Source: Chondrilla cf. caribensis (taxonomy: Eukaryota; Porifera; Demospongiae; Chondrillida; Chondrillidae). From it: a stretch of DNA of 45,000 bases. Each line of letters begins with the position of its first letter. Within the stretch, counting starts at the first letter, position 1. Made by a program: the position numbers and the translations under genes. The notes under the pieces are model-generated. The model did no database searches. It was not told the DNA's origin and saw only the letters and a program-made list of their open reading frames with translations. Shown here in pieces: positions 10,589-20,266 of the stretch. Location of the stretch: positions 1,362,501 through 1,407,500 of the forward strand of contig OZ026557.1 in the NCBI GenBank assembly GCA_964020155.1. The letters are read 5' to 3'.

Positions 10589-10769
10589 CTGAAGGTCAAT
10601 AGAACCTATTTCTATTTCAATACTAGTATCCCTGTTATAATAGTTGAAGTGCTGGCGTTTAGGATATCGGTCCGGAACATTATCATATATACATCTTAGC
10701 TACAAGACTGGCCACATCTACATCTCGATTGACTCCGACAACAATGCATTTTTTCAGCCTTGACATCAT
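10589..10769 (-). pseudogene. Ras/Rab-like GTPase exon 1, copy 2 (frame broken)
   Basis: It begins MMSRLKKCIVVGVNRDVDVA, then SLVAKMYI and a stop. The homologous continuation YDNVPDRYPKRQHFNYYNRD, then TSIEIEIGSIDLQ, is shifted by one base and ends at a good donor GTAAGC in phase 0, which fits exon 2 (SIDLQ-IEDGQ). The P-loop lacks GK[ST]. Either the gene was dead before the tandem duplication or the frame is restored by an unseen splice. Confidence 0.5.
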
Positions 10770-11609
10770 GCTGGCAGATCAGTTCCGCCCTGAGACCCTA
10801 GTTAGGCAGTGTTGCCTATATTATCTACAAGCTGCATACATTGGGATAATCACTGGAAAAATTGAAATGATCGATAGCAAAGTCAGGCCCCCTATCGGAT
10901 AACAGGGTTTTACCCCCAATGGCAACATGCTACAAAATGGCCGGATGCTTAGCTTGTTATTTTTTGAACATTGCCTGATTGTGATATTTTAAGGATTAGT
11001 TTCATGTAGGGTATGTAAATATATATTTGTAAAGAAGTTGTATTACAGCATTAAATGCTGTTGATGTTGAGTTATTTTGTAAATATTGTATTTATTGTAC
11101 TAGATTTTAGTTTTGTTCAGCTAGCTGCATATTAAATTTAGCATTAGTTGATTTATGCTTGTCAATGATTTGGTCTGTTATACCGTGTTCCAGTCCTATG
11201 CAGAATTGAGTTACTATGTTATAATTTTACTTGGATAGCTTGGGAGGTACAGGATTCCCTATGAGGGGACAGATTTTACTAGGGAATAGTGCATTGGGAG
11301 CAGGGGATACCGTATTCCCTTCCACACTGACTACAACAGGAATTTTTACAATGTACCTGTATATGGCTGGCCACTTATAACATGAATGCATGCCTTTATG
11401 ACTATTAATTATATGCACATGGAGAAGACAATTCCCATAAGGCAGATATTGACCATGTACTGTGATAAAAGCAAGAAGTTCCATGATATTATTATACAAT
11501 TTGGAAGAATTCAAAGAACATGTTATATACACATTATTATATATGCTTCCCATCTGTTCATATGTATAGCGACACTGATGTACACTCCAGTGTGTCAGTT
11601 CAGATTCAG

Positions 11610-11992
<383 letters not shown>

Positions 11993-12379
11993 TACAGATG
12001 TACATGCACCATATATGAATACCTATGTACATAATATATTTGTGTATATCCTTGAATGTAGGCATATGTACATATTATAGTATGCCATGTGTATGTTTTG
12101 TGTTCAAAAGTACATACTTATACATATGCATGCATGCATACATATGTTTTTTCTTCTATAATTATCTCACATCTTCAGAGGATTTTTGATCATCTTACCA
12201 TTGCTAAAACTAATGATGCCCATCAGTAACTATATTCATTGTCAGACTTGTACCTTGTATTGCATACGTGTACGTACGTTGTATCTTATGTACATATGTA
12301 TGTATATACACATATATATGTACATGTACGTACATACTGTGTATTATACATCATACACAACATTGTGTCTAACATATAG

Positions 12380-12452
12380 AGCTGGAGGCCAACTGAGGAG
12401 TTCAATGGATGGTGTGATGATGAGCTGGGGAAGTTTGAGCAGAAAGCTGACT
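12380..12452 (+). CDS. GIGYF-like exon (EEFNGWCDDELGKF), set alpha
   Basis: A 73-bp exon between acceptor ACATATAG and donor GTGAGT, phase 0 to 1. It encodes SWRPTEEFNGWCDDELGKFE. This fits the start of the conserved C-terminal GIGYF helical domain, where EF..WC.. is typical. Its end phase fits the exon at 27192 (T|CT gives Ser), but no equivalent of that exon is found before the last exon in this set; a GT tract sits where it should be. Confidence 0.65.
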
Positions 12453-12493
12453 GTGAGTGCACACTATACGTACGTAGGTGTGACTGCTTGGAA

Positions 12494-12497
<4 letters not shown>

Positions 12498-12552
<55 letters not shown>
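12498..12552. repeat. (GT)n microsatellite at the place of a missing exon
   Basis: GT run between the 12380-12452 exon and sequence homologous to the intron just after the 27192-27256 exon. The exon itself is absent here. Confidence 0.9.
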
Positions 12553-12553
<1 letters not shown>

Positions 12554-12708
12554 TGCGTGCGTGCATGCGTCCGTTCGTGTGTGTACTTTGAGTACTGTAC
12601 ACACTGCACATGGGTACTATGTGTGTAATATGTACATACACGTACGTATGTGTGTGTACTAGCTCTTTGTACTTTGCTACGTACTGTCCATCCTTCCTAA
12701 TGCCACAG

Positions 12709-12966
12709 GGAGTTAGAATGACAGAGTCAACAACCACCCACAGACCATCGTCACACTCCAAACAGTCTCAAGGAGGCAGGTCCCACCCTCCCCGAGGTCA
12801 CACCAGCACCAGTGGAGGAGGAGGAGTGAAGTCGGGGAACAACAAGAAGACTAAGAAGGGTAAGAAAGGACAGAAGCTGGACCCTTTCATGCTGGGATTC
12901 AGTGTCCATGCTGCAGAGAGACCCAACATTGGAGAGATACAGAGTGTTGATGACGTTCACAAATGA
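12709..12966 (+). CDS. GIGYF-like last exon, set alpha (intact)
   Basis: It starts after acceptor TAATGCCACAG in phase 0 and ends at TGA, 85 residues. The sequence runs GVRMTESTTTHRPSSHSKQS, then GGGGVKSGNNKKTKKGKKGQ, then KLDPFMLGFSVHAAERPNIG and EIQSVDDVHK. The end matches the conserved C-terminus of GIGYF proteins (Lys-rich run, then DP.LLGF.V.A..R.N.GEI). Of the four copies in the window this one keeps the expected frame and ending. Neighbour: it converges on TRIM-NHL B, whose stop is about 530 bp away. Confidence 0.75.
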   Translation, partial: GVRMTESTTTHRPSSHSKQSQGGRSHPPRGHTSTSGGGGVKSGNNKKTKKGKKGQKLDPFMLGFSVHAAERPNIGEIQSVDDVHK

Positions 12967-13497
12967 CAACATTCTCACAGTCCGTTCCCATGCAGAATTA
13001 TTCCAACTTTATTTGTATGTTGATCAATTTGTCTGATTAATGATGTTCGATAACGATGCTACATGAAGTGATGGATGTTGCATGAAGTGATGGATGTAGC
13101 ATGGATGTAGAGAGAGGAGGACCATGTGCACACCTTTAGAGGTACTGGAGACCTGGGCTTTGTACGTGGGGAGGAGTGATAATAATGCAATTGATGTTGG
13201 TCTTGTACGTACTAATTAACATAGCCTATTGCCCAGGGTCCAGTTATTGCAGTCTGTAGTGATATTAATTATATATAGTAATAAATTACAATAATTTTAC
13301 ATATATTATGTTATTGCAATTGATATCAAAACTATTATAATAAGAACATTGTACATGCTATCAATTTTATAATTAATTATTATGTCAATATTGGATTATG
13401 TCACTATCAATTAGATCAATGGCATTGTAACAATTTTTAATTAATCAACATCATGTGTACATGTACGTATGTGTAAGACAAAGAACAACCAAAAAAA
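12967..13497. other. Convergent 3' intergenic region
   Basis: AT-rich spacer between the GIGYF-like last exon (plus) and the TRIM-NHL B stop (minus), probably holding both 3' UTRs. The same spacer recurs at 19734-20266 and 27628-28130, so the convergent gene pair was duplicated as a block. Confidence 0.6.
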
Positions 13498-15831
13498 TCA
13501 AAACACAGCTACTTGTTTGTCACTGTACAGTGTAACAAAAAGATCTCCATTGTGGTCAATTGCTAGACCATAAAGTTGAAAGGGAACTTGAAAGCTGTGG
13601 ATTAACTGTCCTGTTGTATTGAAGACGACAACACAATTGTTACCACAGCCAGCAACTAACACATGACCATCAGCAGTGATGAGTATGTCGCTAGGATTCT
13701 TCAATTGTCCTTCACCAAACTCTCTTTGGTACACACCGTCCGAATTAAATACTTGAATACGATGGTTGTACTCATCAGCAACATACATGTCCCCATTAGG
13801 TGAGAAGGCTGGTGCAGTAGGGCGGTTGAACTGTCCAGGACCACTACCTTGTGATCCAATGGTACGTATGAGCTGACCCTCCAGGGTGAAGATGGATATT
13901 CTGTTGTTGCCCCATTCGCCAACATAAACAAGTTTGTTGTTTACAGTTACACTCCAAGGACCACAAAGTTCTCCAGTCACGAACTGCCTAACAAAGGTTC
14001 CGTCCTCTCTAAACACTTCAATGCGATTGTTTGTATAGTCAGCAACATACACCAGTCCTTCAGCATCCACAGCTACACTTTCAGGATGTTGTAGCTGTCC
14101 ATTTCCACTTCCTGGTTGACCAAATGATCTAATGTACTTCCTCTGCTCATCAAACACATGAATCAGATGGCTGGTGTGGTCGGCAATGAATGTGTGACCA
14201 TTTGGAGCTACTGCAATACCCCAAGGACCACCTGGTTGTTGAGGGAAGTTGAGATATCCCTTGTTTACTCCAAGTTCTGCAACATTCTTATTGAGCTTGA
14301 CTGGTTTTGGCTTTGGTAGGAAGTCCACACCAAACGGACTACCTCTAACATCACTCCCGTTCACTAGAATGGACAGATCACATTCTCCTGGGTATGTGAT
14401 AGGGTAGGATAAAGTGTACTGTCCGTTCTCATCATCCACTACCCTCGCTTTGATGGCTGGACCTGTGATGGGGGACTTGGGACGAAGGAAGGCCTCGACA
14501 TTATCACCTCCTCGCTTACATCGGATGTTCTTGCTGTCAAATGTGTTCAAGGTTAGTTTAAGGGGGTCAGATCCATTCCAACGTACAGTCTCTGGTTTGG
14601 GCTCCACTGTACAGTTGACAGGACAGGCTCCGTCTTCTACAACACCAAATTCTCCAATTGCTTTGATCAGGTCATTCTTGCTGGATGGAAGAAATCCTAC
14701 TTCTGTAGAGACTGGAACGGATCCAACATTCTTGTGTCTGTTGGAGATGATGGCTTCTTGCTTCTTGGAAACTATTGAATTGGAAACAATAATTTCGTGG
14801 TTGTTGCCATGGGCAACCAATAAATCCAGTACAGCCTGACAGTGACCCAGTGTCTGGTCCTCTTCATCCAATGTCCTCATTGTCCGATCAATTGCTGCTT
14901 TCTTCTCATTGCTCACTGCTCTGATCTGTTGATGTAGCTTTTCCTTCCTCTGCTGAAGAACACGACCGATCTCCTCAAAGGCATGGTCCACTTCCTGAAG
15001 GGCTCTATCTGTACTCTCATCCACCTCTGTCATCTTGACACGAGCTCTCTCTCTTGCCGTGGTGCACACCTCTCTGGTTGACTTCACTGTACATCTAGCT
15101 ATATGAGTACTCTGGATATGTGTCTCCATGACAACCTTGTTGAGGTAGCAAGGAGTGTGGGACAGCTTTGCGGGGTCCTTGACCACAGTACAGACCTGAC
15201 ACAGCAGAGTGGTGCACCTATCACACATGTACTTCAGAGGTTCACCATCATGGTGGGGACAGGTGGGGATGTCCATCTTCTTAACCAGGAGTTGTCCAGC
15301 GAGATTCGCGGATGAGCGGATGTCCTGTAGAGTCTTCACAGTGTGGTCTTCGTATGCTTCAGAAACATCATGGCCAATACAGCAACGTTCACACATGAAT
15401 CTGGTACAGTCTGTACAGAATACAGTGGAAGGTGAGTCACCACTCTTACATCGCTTGTTGCCACAAGGAATGGGGACATTCTGAGTTACTTTCTGTACGA
15501 TCTTCATGCCCTCGATATATCGAGCTAGGGGACCATTTGGTACAGGAACACAACGTAGGCTGTCCACTCTACACTCACTCTCCAACACCTTCCTGTCATT
15601 ATAGTGAGTGGATGTGTCTCCACATTGGGTACACTTCAGCTGGCCATTTCCCACTACCATAGTGTGAATACAATCCTTGCATATTGAATGTAGACAGCAT
15701 AACAGATAAGGATTGTTCAATTCTCTCTTGCAGTGACCACATGTCACATCAGGTTCAACAATGACTGGTTCTTCTTGACGTGATGAGTTGTCCTGTGAGG
15801 ACCGATTAGCAGGGTCTGGACCTTCAGCCAT
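13498..15831 (-). CDS. TRIM-NHL protein B, complete single-exon ORF
   Basis: An uninterrupted 777-residue ORF from ATG (15831-15829) to TGA (13498-13500). The start MAEGPDPANRSSQ matches the paralogs; the ORF is open further upstream but that part is not conserved. Domains: RING (CGHC, CLHSICKDC, CTQC); B-box 1 cluster; B-box 2 (CPHHDGEPLKYMCDRC); coiled coil with EVDESTDRALQEVDHAFEEI; filamin repeat (about 395-505); then a six-bladed NHL propeller (blades such as VYVADYTNNRIEVF and MYVADEYNHRIQVF) to the C-terminus. Its middle module is the type shared with paralog C. It is predicted to be an RNA- or protein-binding E3 ubiquitin ligase. RING residue spacing is intact, so catalytic competence is plausible. 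Confidence 0.92.
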   Translation of the reverse strand: MAEGPDPANRSSQDNSSRQEEPVIVEPDVTCGHCKRELNNPYLLCCLHSICKDCIHTMVVGNGQLKCTQCGDTSTHYNDRKVLESECRVDSLRCVPVPNGPLARYIEGMKIVQKVTQNVPIPCGNKRCKSGDSPSTVFCTDCTRFMCERCCIGHDVSEAYEDHTVKTLQDIRSSANLAGQLLVKKMDIPTCPHHDGEPLKYMCDRCTTLLCQVCTVVKDPAKLSHTPCYLNKVVMETHIQSTHIARCTVKSTREVCTTARERARVKMTEVDESTDRALQEVDHAFEEIGRVLQQRKEKLHQQIRAVSNEKKAAIDRTMRTLDEEDQTLGHCQAVLDLLVAHGNNHEIIVSNSIVSKKQEAIISNRHKNVGSVPVSTEVGFLPSSKNDLIKAIGEFGVVEDGACPVNCTVEPKPETVRWNGSDPLKLTLNTFDSKNIRCKRGGDNVEAFLRPKSPITGPAIKARVVDDENGQYTLSYPITYPGECDLSILVNGSDVRGSPFGVDFLPKPKPVKLNKNVAELGVNKGYLNFPQQPGGPWGIAVAPNGHTFIADHTSHLIHVFDEQRKYIRSFGQPGSGNGQLQHPESVAVDAEGLVYVADYTNNRIEVFREDGTFVRQFVTGELCGPWSVTVNNKLVYVGEWGNNRISIFTLEGQLIRTIGSQGSGPGQFNRPTAPAFSPNGDMYVADEYNHRIQVFNSDGVYQREFGEGQLKNPSDILITADGHVLVAGCGNNCVVVFNTTGQLIHSFQVPFQLYGLAIDHNGDLFVTLYSDKQVAVF

Positions 15832-15951
15832 TTTATTCACTTCCACTATAACCATAGAGGAATACAAGATAACAGTATACAATGTACACACACAAAGGCA
15901 TGCTCACATGCATACACATGCGCATGTGCCAATACACACATACGTGTACAC

Positions 15952-15952
15952 G

Positions 15953-16026
<74 letters not shown>
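15952..16026. repeat. (CA)n microsatellite upstream of TRIM-NHL B
   Basis: A 75-bp CA run starting about 120 bp upstream of the TRIM-NHL B start codon, in the same position as the runs upstream of paralogs A and D. Confidence 0.95.
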
Positions 16027-16028
<2 letters not shown>

Positions 16029-16285
16029 GAATAAGCCTCACTACGTACATATATGGATATCCTATATTTGCTATCAGACAAGACATACAAACTGTACAAA
16101 AACATTGGGTGGGATTAACCAGGATATTGCACAAGCAGTACTAACCACTAAGGTTACTGACAAGGCTAGTTCAATGTAGTTAATGCTGAGCTATGCAGAC
16201 TAAGTTTGACCGGAGATGTAGCTGGTTGGAGTTAGTCTACCATGACCAGACCTTTTGGTTCTACCATAGATACTCTGTACCATGA

Positions 16286-16557
16286 ACATGTGTTGGGTGC
16301 ATGGTTTAGGAGCATGTGTTGGGTGCATGGTTTAGGAGCATGTGTTGGGTGCATGGTTTAGGAGCATGTGTTGGGTGCATGGTTTAGGAGCATGTGTTGG
16401 GTGCATGGTTTAGGAGCATGTGTTGGGTGCATGGTTTAGGAGCATGTGTTGGGTGCATGGTTTAGGAGCATATGTTGGGTGCATGGTTTAGGAGCATGTG
16501 TTGGGTGCATGGTTTAGGAGCATGTGTTGGGTGCATGGTTTAGGAGCATGTGTTGGG
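16286..16557. repeat. 26-bp minisatellite, about 10 copies
   Basis: Unit CATGTGTTGGGTGCATGGTT plus TAGGAG, head to tail and almost identical from copy to copy. It lies upstream of TRIM-NHL B. The equivalent array at 22849-23174 upstream of TRIM-NHL C has about 12 copies and more variants. Confidence 0.95.
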
Positions 16558-17475
16558 AGAACACAGGTCTGTAATACCCCTGTGTTGAGTGCCAAGTGGT
16601 GGGAGGGTAGGGGGTAATACTCCATGGCTACAAGTGTGTGAGAAGGTGGCAATCCCATGTTAGGTCACAGGTTGGTAAACCGCACTACGGAAGTAAACCA
16701 TACTACGCCCGCCTAAGGTATATCTATACGTTTGGCCTAATGTCAGATATAAAATCGAATAATGATACAGTAGAGCGGTAGGTATTCTTATTTACACCAG
16801 GGAGGCTACTATCCCAGGGGGTAGCTACTTATAAGGTTACCAGTAAAAAGTGTGTGATTATAGTGAAAATGCAGCTATTTGTAGACATACGATGTTGCCT
16901 GGGTGCACGGTACATTAGTCTTAGATTACGTACACGAGTACACATATCCAACAATACAGCACAGACGTTCTAAATAAATAGGACGCTCTACACTGCTACA
17001 AACATAGATCTTCAATACTAGCTAACATACCTCAATATTCGACAATCGGCAATAATGTTGAAAACGAAGAAATGAACTTCATCAAAGAGAAGTACTAGAT
17101 TTAAAAGGACGCCGAAGGCTTATAAACTGTTGCAAAGAAGGTTTACTGTAACAGCAACCGACAAATCGAGGCTCTTGCTGTACCCGCCCCAATTGCAGGT
17201 GTAGTAACGCCCCCTATTAATGACCACAAAATCCTCGTCGACTGGAACATTACGATGATGGGGAGACTAGAATGGACGAGATCGAACCCGCGGAGGAGCT
17301 GAGTGAGTGAAGTGCGTGTGTCATGTGCGTATACTACTATGGGTAACCTGTCATTGTGTGTACATGCACTTGTGAGGTTGTAATTGTTCGTGGGATGTGT
17401 TCTGTGTGCCACTACGTATTGCACTTCAGGAAGTGATCAGGAAAACGTGTTGTTTACTTGAGACTACTAATCCAG
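16558..17475. other. Duplicated spacer with a possible plus-strand first exon
   Basis: No firm gene. It aligns with 23175-24091. At 17272-17302 there is ATG followed by DEIEPAEEL and a donor-like GTGAGTGAAG. The second copy (ATG at 23886) has lost 2 bp, so its frame differs. Near 17420 there is an acceptor-like CACTTCAG. This could be a promoter and first exon of a plus-strand transcript, but the weak conservation makes it a guess. Confidence 0.3.
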
Positions 17476-18222
17476 TGTACCCACCACTGTACATGTATCC
17501 CTCCATCCAGTGTACCCACCACTGTACATGTATCCCTCCACCCAGTGTACCCACCACTGTACATGTATCCCTCCATCCAGTGTACCCACCACTGTACATG
17601 TATCCCTCCATCCACTGTACCCACCACTGTACATGTATCCCTCCATCCACTGTACCCACCACTGTACATGTATCCCTCCATCCACTGTACCCACCACTGT
17701 ACATGTATCCCTCCATCCGGTCTACCCACCACTGTACATGTATCCCTCCATCCAGTGTACCCACCACTGTACATGTATCCCTCCATCCAGTGTACCCACC
17801 ACTGTACATGTATCCCTCCATCCACTGTACCCACCACTGTACATGTATCCCTCCATCCACTGTACCCACCACTGTACATGTATCCCTCCATCCAGTGTAC
17901 CCACCACTGTACATGTATCCCTCCATCCACTGTACCCACCACTGTACATGTATCCCTCCATCCAGTGTACCCACCACTGTACATGTATCCCTCCATCCAG
18001 TGTACCCACCACTGTACATGTATCCCTCCATCCAGTGTACCCACCACTGTACATGTATCCCTCCATCCAGTGTACCCACCACTGTACATGTATCCCTCCA
18101 TCCAGTGTACCCACCACTGTACATGTATCCCTCCATCCAGTGTACCCACCACTGTACATGTATCCCTCCATCCAGTGTACCCACCACTGTACATGTATCC
18201 CTCCATCCAGTGTACCCACCAC
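17476..18222. repeat. 35-bp minisatellite, about 21 copies
   Basis: Unit TGTACCCACCACTGTACATG plus TATCCCTCCATCCAG, tandem and nearly identical. Because the unit has no stop in most frames, long spurious ORFs run through it on both strands. It ends about 30 bp before the acceptor of the Gln-rich exon at 18252, so it is most likely intronic. The second copy of the region (24092-24355) has about 7.5 units. Confidence 0.95.
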
Positions 18223-18251
18223 CATCCACTATCCTGTCCCTCCCACCACAG

Positions 18252-18404
18252 GCCAGTGAGCAGTATTGGTCTAACCTGTTCAGTCAACAGAGCATGCTCT
18301 TCCAACACCAACAAGCCTACTTACAAGCACAGGCCATGGCACAGGTACAAGCCAGGGCACAACAGCTCATAGTACAACAGCTCATGGTACAACAACAACA
18401 ATAA
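18252..18404 (+). CDS. Gln-rich GIGYF-like exon, set beta
   Basis: After acceptor TCCCACCACAG the frame reads ASEQYWSNLFSQQSMLFQHQ, then QAYLQAQAMAQVQARAQQ and a short polyQ, ending at TAA. The same exon at 24381-24551 is conserved, with a longer polyQ. A Gln-rich helix near the C-terminus is typical of GIGYF proteins, and the next conserved block downstream is the GIGYF-like last exon, so I place it in that gene. The end is uncertain: either a true stop or an unrecognised donor. CAA-repeat length differs between copies. Confidence 0.45.
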   Translation, partial: ASEQYWSNLFSQQSMLFQHQQAYLQAQAMAQVQARAQQLIVQQLMVQQQQ

Positions 18405-18784
18405 CAACAACTACAACAACAACCACAACAACAACTTGACTAGACTTGTGTGTACTGTGTTTATGTACATGTATGGGTACTGTGTGTATGAACTATGTGT
18501 GTACCATGTGTGTGTACATGTTGCTTGTACAGTAATCCTTACAGAGGTGTATTACTACATACATACAGTGTGCACACTCTTTACCATTCCTTGAAATACA
18601 CAGCACACCCATTAGCCTGCTCATACCATGGACACACCAACCATACCTACATAGTGTGCATTCAAGCACATTTGTGTAAAGATGCAAACAAAGAATGCAT
18701 AACACTGTACATGGGTACTGTATACAGTGTACTATATGTACAAGTATAATACGTGTGTGTACAAGCTATTTGTACTTTACGACA

Positions 18785-19372
18785 TATTCATACCATCCTT
18801 CCTATTGCCACAGGGAGTTAGAATGATATGTATGTAACTAACGAATGCATGTTTTTGTAGTTTTGGTGTATGTACATCCTTGTCAATGCTCATACTTTGA
18901 TGTATGTACATTTCATACTTATGTGTACCTAAGATGTGTGTACACATGTCCTTGTATACATATACAGTGGAACCTCTATCAAAGGACTCTCCGAATAAAC
19001 TAAAAGGACACCATAGAAATTACCTCCCTACAAAGGACACTCTGTAAGGTACCAAAAATAGATTGTCCTATTGTGCTAATACATTATTCACCTCTGAAGA
19101 GTGGACAACCTCTCTACAGTGGACAAATTACCTGGTCCCAATGTGTCCTTTATAGAGAGGTTCCACTGTACATGACTGCATGAGTGCATCTACTGTCCAT
19201 CCTTCCTATTGCCACAGGGAGTTAGAATGACATGTATGCAACTAACGAATGCATGTTTTTGTAGTTTTGGTGTAGGTACATCCTTGTCAATGCTCATACG
19301 TTGATGTATGTACATACAGTACATACTTATGTGTACCTAAGATGTGTGTACACATGTCCTTGTATACATATA
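18785..19372. repeat. Pair of direct repeats, about 180 bp each
   Basis: The block at 18785-18964 (from GCCACAGGGAGTTAGAATGA to CTTGTATACATATA) recurs at about 19192-19372. Each copy begins with the acceptor and first bases of the GIGYF-like last exon, then diverges into intron-like sequence, so they are partial exon duplications upstream of the real last exon at 19416. The transposon at 18965-19168 lies in the first copy. Confidence 0.8.
18965..19168. mobile_element. Tc1/mariner-type MITE, 204 bp, TA target duplication
   Basis: The ends CAGTGGAACCTCTATCAAAG and ATAGAGAGGTTCCACTG are inverted repeats flanked by TA on both sides. The neighbouring direct repeat (about 19361-19380) has the uninterrupted empty site CATATACATGACTG, which proves insertion. 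There is no coding capacity. CAGTGGAACCTCT-type ends are typical of pogo/Tigger-like elements (family knowledge). Confidence 0.88.
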
Positions 19373-19415
19373 CATGACTGAGTGCATCTATTGTCCGTCC
19401 TTCCTAATGCCACAG

Positions 19416-19733
19416 GGAGTTAGAATGACAGAGTCCACGACCACCCACAGACCATTGGTACACTCCAAACAGTCTCAAGGAGGCAGGTCCCACCCCCCCC
19501 GAGGGCACACCAGCACCAGTGGAGGAGGGGGAGTGAAGTCGGGGAACAACAAGAAGACTAAGAAGGGTAAGAAAGGACAGAACCTGCACCCTTTTATGCC
19601 GGGATTCGGTGTCCATGCTGCAGAGAGACCCAACATTGGAGAGATACAGAGTGTCAATTACGTTCACAAACAGTCTTTTCCCATGCAGAATTATTCCAAC
19701 TTTATTTGTATGTTGATCAATTTGTCTGATTAA
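19416..19733 (+). CDS. GIGYF-like last exon, set beta (altered C-terminus)
   Basis: It starts after acceptor TGCCACAG in phase 0 and reads like the set alpha exon through NKKTKKGKKGQ, PFMPGFGVHAAERPNIG and EIQSVNYVHK. A small deletion relative to alpha then removes the normal TGA, and the frame runs on for about 16 residues (QSFPMQNYSNFICMLINLSD). LDPFMLGF is changed to LHPFMPGF. It could be a functional variant or an early pseudogene. Confidence 0.55.
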   Translation, partial: GVRMTESTTTHRPLVHSKQSQGGRSHPPRGHTSTSGGGGVKSGNNKKTKKGKKGQNLHPFMPGFGVHAAERPNIGEIQSVNYVHKQSFPMQNYSNFICMLINLSD

Positions 19734-19978
19734 TGATGTTCGATACCGATGTTGCATGAAGTGATGGATGTAGCATGGATGTAGAGAGAGGAGGACCATG
19801 TGCACACCTTTAGAGGTACTGCAGACCTGGGCTTTGTAGGTGGGGAGGAGTGATAATAATGCAATTGATGTTGGTCTTTATGTACTAATTGACATAGCTT
19901 GCAGGTGATGTTGGTCATGTACGTACTGATTAACATGGCCCATTGTCCATGCAAGGTCCAGTTATTGCAGTCTCTAAG

Positions 19979-20021
19979 TACGTAGCGATATATATATATA
20001 TAATATATATATCGCTACGTA
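19979..20021. repeat. Perfect palindrome (hairpin), 43 bp
   Basis: The arms TACGTAGCGATATATATATA and its reverse complement are separated by almost no loop. It lies in the AT-rich spacer between convergent 3' ends and is not present in the two other copies of that spacer. Confidence 0.85.
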
Positions 20022-20266
20022 CGTATATATATAATACATATAGTAATAAATTATAGTTATCAATTTTACATTTTTATTATGTTATTAATTATTAATATTA
20101 ATATTAACTATTATAATAAGAATATTGTACATGCTATTAATTTTTACTATTATGTCAATTCCATTATGTCACTATCAATTATTGATCAATGGCATTGTAA
20201 CAATCATTTATTTAATCAACATCATGTGAAGATGTACAAGTGTAAGACAAAGAATGACCAAAAAAA

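Noticed and set aside
13498..15891. Upstream start of TRIM-NHL B (20 extra residues), and the longer start of C at 22699
   Set aside because: The extra residues are not shared between paralogs, while MAEGP(D/N)P is common to all four.
16286..16557. CRISPR-like direct repeats (also 17476-18222, 22849-23174 and 24092-24355)
   Set aside because: Units are head to tail with no spacers, and the context is eukaryotic; they are minisatellites.
17397..18404. 335-residue plus-strand ORF and similar ORFs on both strands through the 35-bp array
   Set aside because: The open frames come from the repeat unit lacking stops; several frames are open at once, and the array precedes a splice acceptor. Only the Gln-rich end is kept as an exon.
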